Positions 25,737-34,263 of a stretch of 64,000 bases of DNA are shown piece after piece (position 1 is the first letter of the stretch; each line of letters starts with the position of its first letter). The translations under genes and the position numbers were made by a program. The DNA is from Streptomyces sp. NRRL F-525. GTDB taxonomy: Bacteria > Actinomycetota > Actinomycetes > Streptomycetales > Streptomycetaceae. Location: positions 62,001-126,000 of the forward strand of contig NZ_JNXE01000025.1 of the NCBI RefSeq assembly GCF_000716605.1, written 5' to 3'. The notes beneath the pieces are model-generated. The model did not search any database. It was given only the letters and a program-made list of their open reading frames with translations, and was not told where the DNA came from.

Positions 25737-25916
25737 CCGCATCTGTACGGACGTTGGGCTGCCCGGCCAGTCGAACAACGGCCGGGTGGCCAGACCGGCG
25801 GGGTCATCGAACCGGCCGGTCGTACGGGACCGCCGCGGCCCGCCAACTCCCGTCTCGCTCACCCCCGTTACGCCCACTCCCCCAAGGGGCCTGTCGGCCA
25901 AGGAGGTTGATCCCCC

Positions 25917-26789
25917 GTGTTCCACCGACGGCGTGCCACCATGGCCGCCTTCCTGCTCCCCGCGATCGCCGTGTACGCACTCTTCATCCTGTATCCGCTG
26001 TTCAAGGGCGTGTACTTGAGCTTCACCGACAGCGTCGGCGGCCCGATCTCCCACTTCGTCGGCACGGACCAGTACAAGGCGATGGCGGACGACTCACAGG
26101 TCTCCGCGGCCCTGTGGCACACGGTCCTCTACGCCGTCGTGGTCGTCGTCGTGCAGAACGGCCTCGGGCTGCTCTTCGCGTCGATGCTGTTCCGCCGCCC
26201 GAGGGTCCGAAAGGCCCTGAACGTCGTCCTGTTGACCCCGACGCTGATCTCGCCGCTGATGGCCGCGTTCATCTGGTCGTACCTCTTCGCACCGAACGGC
26301 GGCCTCAACGCGCTGCTCGACGGGGTCGGCCTCGGCGTGCTCAAGCACGTCTGGCTCGGCGACCCGTCCACCGCGCTGTACTCGGTGGCGACGGTCAACA
26401 TCTGGATGTTCACCGGCTACTCGTGCGCGATCTTCCTCGCCAGCTATATGAGCATGCCGACCGAACTCCTGGAGGCCGCCGCCCTCGACGGCGCGAGCGG
26501 CTGGCGGCGCTTCCGCAGCATCGAATGGCCGCTGCTGGCACCGGCGTTGACGGTCAACGTGACGCTCAGCCTGATCGGTTCGCTCAAGGTCTTCGAGTTC
26601 CCGCTCGTCCTGACCAACGGCGGCCCGGCCGGCGCCACCGACACCCTGACCCTGCTCGTGTACCGGAACATCTTCGGCGGCGGGAAGTTCGCCTACGGCG
26701 TCGCCCTCGCGGTGCTGCTCCTCATGACCGTGGTCGTCCTGTCCAGCGCGACCAACTCCCTGCTCAGACTGCGCGAACGGCGCGTGTGA
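25917..26789 (+). CDS. Sugar ABC transporter permease (MalF/UgpA type)
   Basis: The 290-residue protein has about six membrane helices starting with FLLPAIAVYALFILYPLF. It has the permease coupling motif at ELLEAAALDGASGWRRF (EAA loop). The GTG at 25917 is preceded by a strong AGGAGG at 25901-25906. A 180-base gap separates it from the binding-protein gene, but no terminator is evident. It pairs with the next permease in the membrane. Confidence 0.9.
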   Translation: MFHRRRATMAAFLLPAIAVYALFILYPLFKGVYLSFTDSVGGPISHFVGTDQYKAMADDSQVSAALWHTVLYAVVVVVVQNGLGLLFASMLFRRPRVRKALNVVLLTPTLISPLMAAFIWSYLFAPNGGLNALLDGVGLGVLKHVWLGDPSTALYSVATVNIWMFTGYSCAIFLASYMSMPTELLEAAALDGASGWRRFRSIEWPLLAPALTVNVTLSLIGSLKVFEFPLVLTNGGPAGATDTLTLLVYRNIFGGGKFAYGVALAVLLLMTVVVLSSATNSLLRLRERRV

Positions 26790-26856
26790 CGCCGTACGGA
26801 CGCCTCCAAGGACGTACGCACCCCGTCGGCACCGTTGGAATCGGACGGATCACCCC

Positions 26857-27774
26857 ATGACCTCACCCCTCTCAACCACGGTCCCCGCGACCGAAGTTGG
26901 CCGCCCCACCGGGAAACGTGACGCGCCCCGGCCCCGCACCGCCGAGCCATGGACCCCGCGCAGGCTCGCCGCCGGGCTCGGCACCGCGGTGCTCTGTCTC
27001 GGCACGGTCCTCTTCGTGCTGCCGTTCGTGTTCACGATCGTCACCTCGCTGCGCACGGCGGCGGACGTGGCACGCTCCCCGCTGGGCGTGCCGCACTCCT
27101 TCACGCTGAAGAACTTCACGCAGGCCTTCAGCCAGATCCACTACGGCACCAGCACCCTCAACACCCTTCTGATCACCGGGCTTTCGTGCGCGTTGATCAC
27201 GGTGCTGGGCGCGCTCGCGGGCTACCCGCTGGCTCGGATCACCGCGGGCTGGTCGACGGCGGTGTACCGGCTGTTCATCCTCGGCACGTCGATCCCGGTG
27301 TTCGTCGTCGTCGCCCCCCTGTACCTGCTGATGCGCGACCTGAACCTGCTGGACACCTACGCGGGCGTCGTCTTCATCTACACCGCGCTCAACCTGCCGT
27401 TGGCCGTGTTCTTCTACACCAGTTTCATCCGCCAGATCCCGACCGACCTGGAGGAGGCCGCGGCCCTCGACGGCTGCGGCGCGCTGCGCACGTTCTTCGT
27501 CATCATCCTGCCGCTGCTACGGCCGGTCACCAGCACCCTGTTGACGTTCATCTCGCTCCAGATCTGGAACGACCTGCTGGTCCCGCTCGTATTCCTCCAG
27601 GACCCGGGCAAGCGCACGGTCATGGTGAACGCGTACTCCTTCATCGACCCGCACACCGTGCAGCCGACCACCCTCTTCCCCGCGGCCCTGTTGGGCGTGC
27701 TGCCCCTCTTCGTCATCTTCATCTTCTTCCAGCGCCAGATGGTCGCCGGGATGTCGGCGGGAGCAGTGAAATGA
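26857..27774 (+). CDS. Sugar ABC transporter permease (MalG/UgpE type)
   Basis: The 305-residue permease has an N-terminal cytoplasmic stretch and about six helices (GTVLFVLPFVFTIVTSL, LLITGLSCALITVLGALAG). The coupling loop reads LEEAAALDGCGALRTFFV. It forms the importer with the preceding permease and the shared ATPase. Its TGA overlaps the ATG of the aldolase gene (ATGA), so import and catabolism are one transcript. Confidence 0.9.
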   Translation: MTSPLSTTVPATEVGRPTGKRDAPRPRTAEPWTPRRLAAGLGTAVLCLGTVLFVLPFVFTIVTSLRTAADVARSPLGVPHSFTLKNFTQAFSQIHYGTSTLNTLLITGLSCALITVLGALAGYPLARITAGWSTAVYRLFILGTSIPVFVVVAPLYLLMRDLNLLDTYAGVVFIYTALNLPLAVFFYTSFIRQIPTDLEEAAALDGCGALRTFFVIILPLLRPVTSTLLTFISLQIWNDLLVPLVFLQDPGKRTVMVNAYSFIDPHTVQPTTLFPAALLGVLPLFVIFIFFQRQMVAGMSAGAVK

Positions 27775-28457
27775 CGGAGCATCACATTCTCGAACGGCCC
27801 GTTGTCACACCCCAGTTGACTGGCACCCGCGTCATGGCCATCCTCAGGTCGACCGACGCGGCCGGGCTGCCCGCCGCGGCCCGTGCGCTCGCGGCCGGCG
27901 GGGTCACCTGCCTGGAGGTCACCCTCACCACCGGGGGCGCGCTGGACGCGATCGCCCGTATCAAGGACGAACTCGGCGCCTCCGTCTCGGTGGGCGCCGG
28001 TACGGTCCTCACCGCGGCCGACACCCGGGACGCGCTGGCGGCGGGCGCAGAGTTCCTGGTCGCGCCCAACGTCGAACCGGACGTCATCCGGGCCGCCGCG
28101 GATCTCAACGTCCCCTTCTATCCAGGGGCTTGGACGGCGACCGAGGTGATCACCGCGTGGCGGGCGGGCGCGGCGGCCGTGAAACTCTTCCCGGCATGCA
28201 CGGGCGGCCCGACCCACCTCGCCCAACTCCGCGCCCCGCTACCGGAGATACCGCTCATGGCGGTAGGCGGCGTGGACCTCGAAGCGGCGGGTCGGTACAT
28301 GGCCGCGGGGGCGCTCGCCGTGGGCGTCGGCTCCCCGCTGCTGCACGGCGCCGACCGGGACCCCGCACCCGAGGCGCTGAGCGCTCTCACGGCACGGGCA
28401 CGCGCACTGCTGAAGACGGTCAGGCCCGACACCGGGGCCGAGGAGAAGCATCTGTGA
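27771..28457 (+). CDS. 2-dehydro-3-deoxy-6-phosphogalactonate/gluconate aldolase
   Basis: The 228-residue class I aldolase has the KDPG-aldolase features VMAILR, CLEVTLTT (general acid/base Glu49), VSVGAGTVL, EFLVAPN and the Schiff-base lysine in AAVKLFPA (Lys138). It cleaves the phosphorylated deoxy sugar acid to pyruvate and glyceraldehyde-3-phosphate. Around residue 119 the usual PGxxTPTE appears as PGAWTATE. It overlaps the permease before and the kinase after by four bases each. With DgoD nearby, the galacto configuration is the likely substrate, but the fold cannot tell galactonate from gluconate. Confidence 0.9.
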   Translation: MTEHHILERPVVTPQLTGTRVMAILRSTDAAGLPAAARALAAGGVTCLEVTLTTGGALDAIARIKDELGASVSVGAGTVLTAADTRDALAAGAEFLVAPNVEPDVIRAAADLNVPFYPGAWTATEVITAWRAGAAAVKLFPACTGGPTHLAQLRAPLPEIPLMAVGGVDLEAAGRYMAAGALAVGVGSPLLHGADRDPAPEALSALTARARALLKTVRPDTGAEEKHL

Positions 28458-29425
28458 ACACCCGTAAGCCTGTTGAGAGTGACGAGCCCTACCTCGTCAC
28501 CGTGGGCGAGACCCTGGGCGTCCTGTCCGCCGCCGGGCCCGGCCCGCTCGCCCTGGGCACCACCCTGCGCCTCGGCATCGCCGGCGCGGAGTCGAACGTG
28601 GCGGTCGGCGTCAGCCGCCTGGGCGGCCGGGCGACATGGATCGGCCGGGTGAGCGACGACGAACTGGGTGAACTGGTCCTACGAGAGCTGCGGGCCGAGG
28701 GCGTCACGGCGCTGGCGGTCCGCGATCCGGCGCCAACTTCCCTGCTCCTCAAGGAGAAACGGACGAGTACGCAGCACCGGATGCGGTACTACCGGACCGC
28801 GACGGCAGGTGTCCGCCTGTCACCCGAGGACATCCCGGAGGAGGTGGTGGCGGGGGCGGCGGCCCTCCACATCACCGGCATCACACCGGCGTTGGGGGAC
28901 GGTCCGGCGCGGGCGGTCCGCCGTGCGGTGGATGTGGCAAGGGGCGCAGGGGTGTTGGTGTCGCTCGACATCAACTTCCGTTCCCTGCTCTGGAACGAGG
29001 CCGAGGCGAGGGAGGCGGTCCTGCCCCTCCTCCGGGACAGCGACCTGGTGTTCGCGGGCCCGCACGAGGCGCGGCTGGCGGTACCGGACCGCCACGAACC
29101 CGAGGAACTGGCCAAGGGGATCTGCGACTTGGGCCCGTCGGGTGCGGTGATCAAACTGGGCGCGGAGGGAGCTTTCGCGCTCGTCGACGGCCGGCCGTAC
29201 CGCCAACCCGCGCTGCCTGCACGGGTCTACGACTCGGTCGGTGCCGGAGATGCCTTTGTGGCGGGCTACTTGGCCGAGCTGCTGGCGGGCGCCGGTCCTG
29301 AAATCCGGCTGGACACGGCGGCCCGGCTGGGCGCGTTCGCGGTCGGCACGGAGGGCGACTGGGAGGGTCTGCCGCGCCGGGCCGAACTCGCTCTGCTGGA
29401 TCACCACGACGACGTACTCCGCTGA
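28454..29425 (+). CDS. PfkB-family 2-dehydro-3-deoxy sugar-acid kinase
   Basis: The 323-residue ribokinase-family enzyme has the first signature GAESNVAVGVSRLGG, a substrate-type region RMRYYRTATAGVRLSPED as in KDG kinases, the DINFR strand and the ATP/anion-hole signature DSVGAGDAFVAGY with its catalytic Asp. It phosphorylates the DgoD product before aldol cleavage. The GTG start overlaps the aldolase stop. In this locus it fills the role of DgoK although it is a PfkB-type enzyme. Confidence 0.9.
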   Translation: MNTRKPVESDEPYLVTVGETLGVLSAAGPGPLALGTTLRLGIAGAESNVAVGVSRLGGRATWIGRVSDDELGELVLRELRAEGVTALAVRDPAPTSLLLKEKRTSTQHRMRYYRTATAGVRLSPEDIPEEVVAGAAALHITGITPALGDGPARAVRRAVDVARGAGVLVSLDINFRSLLWNEAEAREAVLPLLRDSDLVFAGPHEARLAVPDRHEPEELAKGICDLGPSGAVIKLGAEGAFALVDGRPYRQPALPARVYDSVGAGDAFVAGYLAELLAGAGPEIRLDTAARLGAFAVGTEGDWEGLPRRAELALLDHHDDVLR

Positions 29426-29439
29426 GGGACTGAACTCAT

Positions 29440-30531
29440 ATGTCACGAGAGACAGTTGACGATGCATCAATCATGGCTGGAACAGGGGTAGTTGTTGTCC
29501 TGACCGGTTCGTACACACCCGACACGGGTGGTGAGGGCGTCGGCGTGACGGCCCTGCGCTTCACGCCAGGGGACGGCGCTCTGAGTGTGGTGGACGCGGT
29601 GGCGGCGAGCGGTGCGTCGTACCTGGCGGCGCACCCGACCCTGCCCGTCGTCTATACGACGCACGAGTCGACGGCGGGTGCGGTGAGCGCGTTCGGTCTG
29701 CGGGAGGACGCGGCACCGGTACCGCTGGGAGCACCCCTGACCAGCGGCGGCGCGAACCCGTGCCACCTGACCGTCCACCCGGGCGGCGAGTACCTCCTCA
29801 CCGCCAACTACGGCACGGACACGCTCCCCAGCACGGTGGCGGTCCACCGCCTGGACGCCGACGGCAGGCTCGTGGACCTGACGGACGTGGTCGAGCACAA
29901 GGGTTCGGGCCCGGTGACCGGCCGCCAGGAGGGCACGCATGCCCACCAGGTCGTCGTCGACCCGGCGGGCCGCTACGTCCTGGCGACCGACCTCGGCGCG
30001 GACACGGTGTTCACGTACGAACTGGACACCAACGCGGGCAAGTTGAAGCTGGTGTCCGCCTCCCAACTCCGCCCGGGTTCCGGCCCCCGCCACCTCGCCT
30101 TCGCCCCGAGCGGCGACCTGGTCCTCAGCGCCGACGAACTCTCCTCGACGGTGACCTGCCACCGCTACGACGCCGAGACGGGCACCCTGCACGAGTTGTC
30201 GCGGGTGCCGGCGACGGCCGTAGAGGATATCCCCAACCAGCCGGGTGGGATCGTAACTTCGGACTGCGGGCGATACGTCTGGGTCACCAATCGGGGTGCG
30301 GACACGGTGGCGGCGTTCCGGATCACGGGTTCGGAGCTCGCGCCGCTCGGTGAGGTTCCGAGCGGGGGTAGCTGGCCTCGGGGGCTGACCGCGGCGCCGG
30401 GGTGTCTGCTGGTGGCCAACCAACACAGCGGGACTGTCGCGGTGTTGGGGGTTGCGGGGGACGGGTCGTTGGTGGAGGCGGGGGCGGCGGTGGTCGCCGT
30501 GGCGTCGGTGGTGTGTGCGCTCGCCGTGTGA
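29440..30531 (+). CDS. Lactonase-family beta-propeller protein
   Basis: The 363-residue protein is a seven-bladed propeller of the 6-phosphogluconolactonase/YbhE type. It shows GSYTPDTGG, NPCHLTVHPGGEYLLTANY, GTHAHQVVVDPAGRYVLATDLG and SGPRHLAFAPSG. No signal peptide is obvious. It starts 14 bases after the kinase gene and ends the rightward operon. It likely hydrolyses the aldonolactone made by the SDR enzyme, completing the set dehydrogenase, lactonase, dehydratase, kinase, aldolase. The first 12 residues may be extra, with the Met at residue 12 as an alternative start. Confidence 0.88.
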   Translation: MSRETVDDASIMAGTGVVVVLTGSYTPDTGGEGVGVTALRFTPGDGALSVVDAVAASGASYLAAHPTLPVVYTTHESTAGAVSAFGLREDAAPVPLGAPLTSGGANPCHLTVHPGGEYLLTANYGTDTLPSTVAVHRLDADGRLVDLTDVVEHKGSGPVTGRQEGTHAHQVVVDPAGRYVLATDLGADTVFTYELDTNAGKLKLVSASQLRPGSGPRHLAFAPSGDLVLSADELSSTVTCHRYDAETGTLHELSRVPATAVEDIPNQPGGIVTSDCGRYVWVTNRGADTVAAFRITGSELAPLGEVPSGGSWPRGLTAAPGCLLVANQHSGTVAVLGVAGDGSLVEAGAAVVAVASVVCALAV

Positions 30532-30549
30532 CGGTCCGATCCGGCCGGG

Positions 30550-31101
30550 CTAGAGGTAGGAGTCCCTCAGGCCGCGGTCCACCGTGATGGTGGCGCGGTC
30601 CAGCGCGGGCAGCCCCAGGTGGTCACAGATCAGCTGGGTCAACTGCTCCTCGTAGGTCTCGCTCCTGTGGTCCAGTCCGGCCGCCGTGATGAGGGGGGCC
30701 AGCTTGTTGGGCCAGTACGCCCCGGCGTAGTCGGGATCCTCGTAGTCGACGCAGGACGAGGCCTGGCCGTCCTTGTAGTGGTACGCGTGGGGTCCGTGGC
30801 CCTTGGCGATGGACGGGTTGGGGACGAACACCGTCAACTCCACGCCCTGAGAGCACAGTTCGCGGTAGTTGACGCCCTCGTAGTCGTTGCGGGCGGGGTT
30901 GAACATGTGGTGCACGATCACACCCCAGTCGCCGGGTGCCGGGGCCTTGCCGTAGGCGAACGGCGGGCGGTGTTGTGCGGACAGTCCTTCGGCGAGGGCG
31001 GCCGGGGCGATTCCCTTGAAGTAGACCAGGACGGTTTCGTCGTCTCCGGACCAGTCTTCGTCCATCCACGCCATGACGCCGTAGCGGATCCAACTACTCA
31101 T
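30550..31101 (-). CDS. Hypothetical protein
   Basis: The 183-residue protein begins MSSWIRYGVMAWMDEDW and contains WGVIVHHMFNPARNDYEGVN, YHYKDGQASSCVDYEDPDY and a C-terminal DRATITVDRGLRDSYL. It is acidic and aromatic-rich, without signal or membrane segments. The ATG at 31101 is favoured over a start 24 codons upstream, where composition is poor. It faces the lactonase gene tail to tail. I do not recognise the family. Confidence 0.72.
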   Translation of the reverse strand: MSSWIRYGVMAWMDEDWSGDDETVLVYFKGIAPAALAEGLSAQHRPPFAYGKAPAPGDWGVIVHHMFNPARNDYEGVNYRELCSQGVELTVFVPNPSIAKGHGPHAYHYKDGQASSCVDYEDPDYAGAYWPNKLAPLITAAGLDHRSETYEEQLTQLICDHLGLPALDRATITVDRGLRDSYL

Positions 31102-31233
31102 GTCCGACAACGTATTGGACGCCACTGACAAACCGGCGGACCTCGCCGCCGCACCGCCGCGCCGCCTTGGCACCCCCTCTACCCGACCCCAGCGTGATCG
31201 ATGAACGCGCTCAGGGCACGCCCCGGGCCCGTA

Positions 31234-32085
31234 TCAGCGGAACGCGTCCACATGGCGCGCGGCCCAGTCCGCGAACGGGCGCGGGGCGCGGCCGAGGACC
31301 CGTTCGACGTCGGGGCTGATGCGCAGTTCGGCCGGGCTGGGGGAACCGAGGATGGTCAGGGTGTCCTCGGCGAGTTCCGCCGGCATGCTCTGGGACATGG
31401 CGGCCTTGGCCTCCTCGCGGGTGAGGTCGTGGAACCGTACCGGCGAGCCCAGCGCGGCGGCGATGGCCTCCGCCTGCCCACGCGGGGTGATCACCTCGGG
31501 GCCGGTCAACTCGTAGACCCCACCGGTGTGTTGGCCGTCCAGCAGACAGGCCGCCGCGACCTCGGCGATGTCCGCGGGGTCGACGATCGGCAGCCCGATG
31601 TCACCGAAGGGCGCGGCTACGGTCCCTCGCGTGCGGATGGACTCGGCCCACCACAGCGCGTTGGAGGCGAAGCCGCCCGGCCGCAGGATCGCCCACTCCA
31701 GGCCGGACTCCCGCAGTACGTCCTCCAGCGCGCGCATCGCGACCCGCGTCGCGCCGAACGGCCTGGTCGAGACGCCCTGGGTGGAGAGCAGGACGACCCT
31801 GCGGACCCCGGCGGCCTCGGCCACGCCGATGATGTCGGCCGGGTTGGCCCCGGTGGCGTGCAGGTCGCCGGAGAGCAGCAGGAACAGCGCCTTCGCTCCG
31901 GTCAACTCGGGCTTGAGGCCTGCCGGTTGGGCGAGATCGGCGGCCACATGGCGGACGCCGTCCGGCAACGGCGCCGTAGGCGTCGGCGCGTGCCGCGACA
32001 CCGCCGTCACCTGCTGCCCCGCCGCCGCCAACGCCCGCGTCAACGGCCGGCCAATGTTCCCGGTAGCCCCGGTCACCACGATCAT
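31234..32085 (-). CDS. NmrA-type NAD(P)-binding protein / NAD(P)H:quinone-reductase-like
   Basis: The 283-residue atypical SDR has an N-terminal Rossmann motif VTGATGNIGRPL, then AGVRRVVLLSTQGVSTR, an ILRPGGFASNALWW motif and DPADIAEVAAACL. It lacks the YxxxK catalytic pair of classical SDRs, as is normal for NmrA/HSCARG relatives. The frame is open far upstream, but the ATG at 32085 with AGGGAGCTG before it matches the family start. It diverges from an HxlR regulator, the common pairing for electrophile- or quinone-responsive reductases. Confidence 0.9.
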   Translation of the reverse strand: MIVVTGATGNIGRPLTRALAAAGQQVTAVSRHAPTPTAPLPDGVRHVAADLAQPAGLKPELTGAKALFLLLSGDLHATGANPADIIGVAEAAGVRRVVLLSTQGVSTRPFGATRVAMRALEDVLRESGLEWAILRPGGFASNALWWAESIRTRGTVAAPFGDIGLPIVDPADIAEVAAACLLDGQHTGGVYELTGPEVITPRGQAEAIAAALGSPVRFHDLTREEAKAAMSQSMPAELAEDTLTILGSPSPAELRISPDVERVLGRAPRPFADWAARHVDAFR

Positions 32086-32144
32086 GTTCAGCTCCCTTGT
32101 CGCCTGTACTTCTACGGCCGTCACGCTAGGAGCTGGGCTAACTT

Positions 32145-32172
32145 TTGGTAAGGACATACCCCGAGGTAAGCT
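32145..32172 (+). promoter_or_regulatory. hxlR promoter with GGTAAG repeats
   Basis: TTGGTA (32145-32150) and TAAGCT (32167-32172) are 16 bases apart, and the latter ends six bases before the HxlR ATG, suggesting a leaderless transcript. GGTAAG occurs twice (32147-32152 and 32165-32170), 18 bases apart, and GGTA...TACC (32147-32160) is inverted. These are plausible HxlR contacts covering the promoter. Confidence 0.45.
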
Positions 32173-32178
32173 CATAAC

Positions 32179-32577
32179 ATGACGGAAGGCGTGCAGGAGA
32201 GAAGGGTCGAGCCGGGTCCGCGGTATGAGGTGTTTCACACCGACTGCCTCGCCCGCGACCTGGTCGACCACGTGACCAGCAGATGGGGCGTCTGGGTGCT
32301 GATCGCCCTGCGCGGCACCAGCCTCCGCTTCTACGAACTCCGCGAGAGCATCCAGGGCATCAGCGAGAAGATGCTCGCCCAGACCCTCCGCACCCTGGTC
32401 CAGGACGGCCTCCTCTGGCGCGAGGTCGAACCGACGACACCGCCCCAAGTCACGTACGGGCTGACCGAGTTCGGCCGGGAGGTCGGCGAGCCGTTGTCGG
32501 AGCTGTTCGACCGGATCACGCGGCGGCTGTCGGCGGACGGCGCGGGACAGCGACCCCGACCCGGGGCCAATACCTAG
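32179..32577 (+). CDS. HxlR-family transcriptional regulator
   Basis: The 132-residue winged-helix protein has the HxlR start CLARDLVDHVTSRWGVWVL, then LRFYELRESIQGISEKMLAQTL and the wing VTYGLTEFGREVGEPL. A cysteine stands just before the first helix, as in redox- or electrophile-sensing members. It is divergent from the NmrA-type gene and most likely represses it through the 93-base intergenic region. Confidence 0.93.
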   Translation: MTEGVQERRVEPGPRYEVFHTDCLARDLVDHVTSRWGVWVLIALRGTSLRFYELRESIQGISEKMLAQTLRTLVQDGLLWREVEPTTPPQVTYGLTEFGREVGEPLSELFDRITRRLSADGAGQRPRPGANT

Positions 32578-32692
32578 GCGCCTTCGAGCGGTAGGCGGTC
32601 GCGGCAGTACTGCGATTCCAGCCACGAGCAACATCTGCGGGCCCGTGACCGCGTCCAGTGCGACTTCGCGCGGCAGCTCCCAGTGCTCCCGC

Positions 32693-33331
32693 TCACCTCG
32701 CCCGTCCCCCGGGTCCCCCCACCCCCGCCAACACCTCCGCACAAGCCACCGCATAAGGCCATATCGCCGCCCCGATCTCCTCCGGCGTCCCCGGACAGTC
32801 CCGCCGTAGCCAATCCATGATCGTGCCCAGTACCGCGCCCGCCAGGAAGGCGGAGACCGGGTCGTGCGGGAAGTCTTCCGCGGCGGATTCCTCATCGGCG
32901 TCCAGGCCGCGGCTGATGCGGGCCGCCAGTGTGATCCGGTGGAGGAGGTGGTTGATCATGCGGGCGCTGCCCTCGTCGCAGAGGAGGGCCCGGTACAGGG
33001 CGGCGTTGGTGGCGACATGGGTGAACAGGGCCGGCAGGGGGTTCGGCAACGGCGCGCCGTCCGGGGTCAGTTGGCCGTGCGGGATCGGGGCTACGGCCAC
33101 CAACTCGTCGTACGTCGACGTGCAGGCCGCCACCGCCAGGTCGTGGACGTCGGCGTAGTGCTCGTAGAACGTCGAGCGGTTGACGCCGGCGCGTTTGGTG
33201 AGGTCCGCGACGGATATCTGGCGCAGTTCGCGCTCGGTGATCAGGTCGCGGAGAGCGGATTCCAGGGCGGCGCGGGAGCGGAGGACCCGGCGGTCGGGGA
33301 GGCCGTGGCGTTCAGGGGGTTGCGCTGGCAT
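32693..33331 (-). CDS. TetR/AcrR-family regulator
   Basis: The 212-residue protein has an N-terminal TetR DNA-binding domain at about residues 18-65 (ALESALRDLITERELRQIS, VADLTKRAGVNRSTFYEHY) and a helical ligand domain with VSAFLAGAVLGTIMDWL. I chose the ATG at 33331, as upstream residues do not fit the family. It diverges from an alpha/beta-hydrolase gene with a 10-base-arm inverted repeat between them, so it likely controls that gene. Confidence 0.9.
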   Translation of the reverse strand: MPAQPPERHGLPDRRVLRSRAALESALRDLITERELRQISVADLTKRAGVNRSTFYEHYADVHDLAVAACTSTYDELVAVAPIPHGQLTPDGAPLPNPLPALFTHVATNAALYRALLCDEGSARMINHLLHRITLAARISRGLDADEESAAEDFPHDPVSAFLAGAVLGTIMDWLRRDCPGTPEEIGAAIWPYAVACAEVLAGVGGPGGRAR

Positions 33332-33349
33332 GCCGTAACAGTATTCTCC

Positions 33350-33381
33350 CCAACATCTGCTGGTTATCCGACAGTTGTTGG
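33350..33381. promoter_or_regulatory. Inverted repeat between tetR and hydrolase, likely operator
   Basis: CCAACATCTG (33350-33359) and CAGTTGTTGG (33372-33381) are complementary at 9 of 10 positions with 12 bases between. The site fills the 64-base gap between the divergent TetR and hydrolase genes. Confidence 0.55.
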
Positions 33382-33395
33382 ATAGGAGTCCCCCC

Positions 33396-34115
33396 ATGGC
33401 CACGTTCGTTCTCGTGCACGGCGGCAGTCACGGTGGTTGGTGCTATCAGCGCGTCGCGCGGATCCTGCGGGCGAGCGGGCACGACGTCTACGCCCCGACG
33501 CTCACCGGGCTCGGCGAGCGGGCCCATCTGCTCACGTCCGGGGTCGATCTCGACACCCACATCACCGATGTCGTTCAACTCCTCGTGTATGAGGGGCTGT
33601 TCGACGCCATTCTCGTCGGGCACAGTTATGGCAGCATGGTCATCACCGGTGTCGCCGACCGCGCCCTCGACCGCGTCGGCCACCTCGTCTACCTGGACGC
33701 GGCCACCCCGGCGAACGGGCAGTCCCTCGCCGAACTGGCACCGGAGTTGATGGGCGCTTCGCGGGCCATGGGACGGGTGGTCGACGGGGTGGAACTCGTC
33801 AACTTCCCCGGTGAAGGGCCCATGCCCCACTACGGGTTGACCGATCCGGACGACATCGCCTGGCTGGCGCCGAAGATCACCCCGCATCCGTGGAAGTGCT
33901 TCGACCAGCCGCTGCGGCTCCACGACGAGGCGGGCGTGCGGGCGCTTCCGCAGTCCCAGATCGTATGCACGTCGACGCTGCCGTACCGCGACCCGGCGGA
34001 TCTCCAACCGGCGCGCGCCGCCGGGCGGTTGTGGGACATCGACACCGGTCACGATCTGATGGTGAGCGAACCGCAGGCCGTGGCCGGGTTCCTGGAGCTG
34101 GTGGCGGCGGCATGA
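33396..34115 (+). CDS. Alpha/beta hydrolase (salicylate esterase/hydroxynitrile-lyase-like)
   Basis: The 239-residue enzyme begins MATFVLVHGGSHGGWCYQ and has the elbow GHSYGS (Ser77) and a likely catalytic His in DTGHDLMVSEP. The pattern LTGLGERAHLL after the second strand is typical of the subgroup related to plant methylesterases and hydroxynitrile lyases. AGGAG lies before the ATG at 33396. It diverges from a TetR gene and is presumably induced by that regulator's ligand. The substrate is unknown. Confidence 0.9.
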   Translation: MATFVLVHGGSHGGWCYQRVARILRASGHDVYAPTLTGLGERAHLLTSGVDLDTHITDVVQLLVYEGLFDAILVGHSYGSMVITGVADRALDRVGHLVYLDAATPANGQSLAELAPELMGASRAMGRVVDGVELVNFPGEGPMPHYGLTDPDDIAWLAPKITPHPWKCFDQPLRLHDEAGVRALPQSQIVCTSTLPYRDPADLQPARAAGRLWDIDTGHDLMVSEPQAVAGFLELVAAA

Positions 34116-34178
34116 CCGCCGGCCGGTAACCCGCTCACAGAAACAGCTGACCGTCAGTCACATTACCGAAACGTAACC

Positions 34179-34218
34179 TACCGGCGGGTATCACGAGTAA
34201 CTTACCCACAGGTAAGTT
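34179..34218. promoter_or_regulatory. Two TACC-N4-GGTA palindromes upstream of the lipase
   Basis: TACC-GGCG-GGTA (34179-34190) and AACTTACC-CACA-GGTAAGTT (34199-34218) share the same core and spacing and are centred 24 bases apart. The second is a perfect 8-bp inverted repeat. They lie 46-85 bases before the lipase start, in its promoter, and look like paired repressor sites. The cognate regulator is not identified. Confidence 0.6.
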
Positions 34219-34263
34219 CCAGGCGAACCATTCTCCGGACGGCCGCTCCACAGGAGGTTCGCC

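Noticed and set aside
32086..32895. Upstream extension of the NmrA-type frame to 553 codons
   Set aside because: The extension is antisense to the HxlR gene and part of the TetR region; the family start and ribosome site are at 32085.
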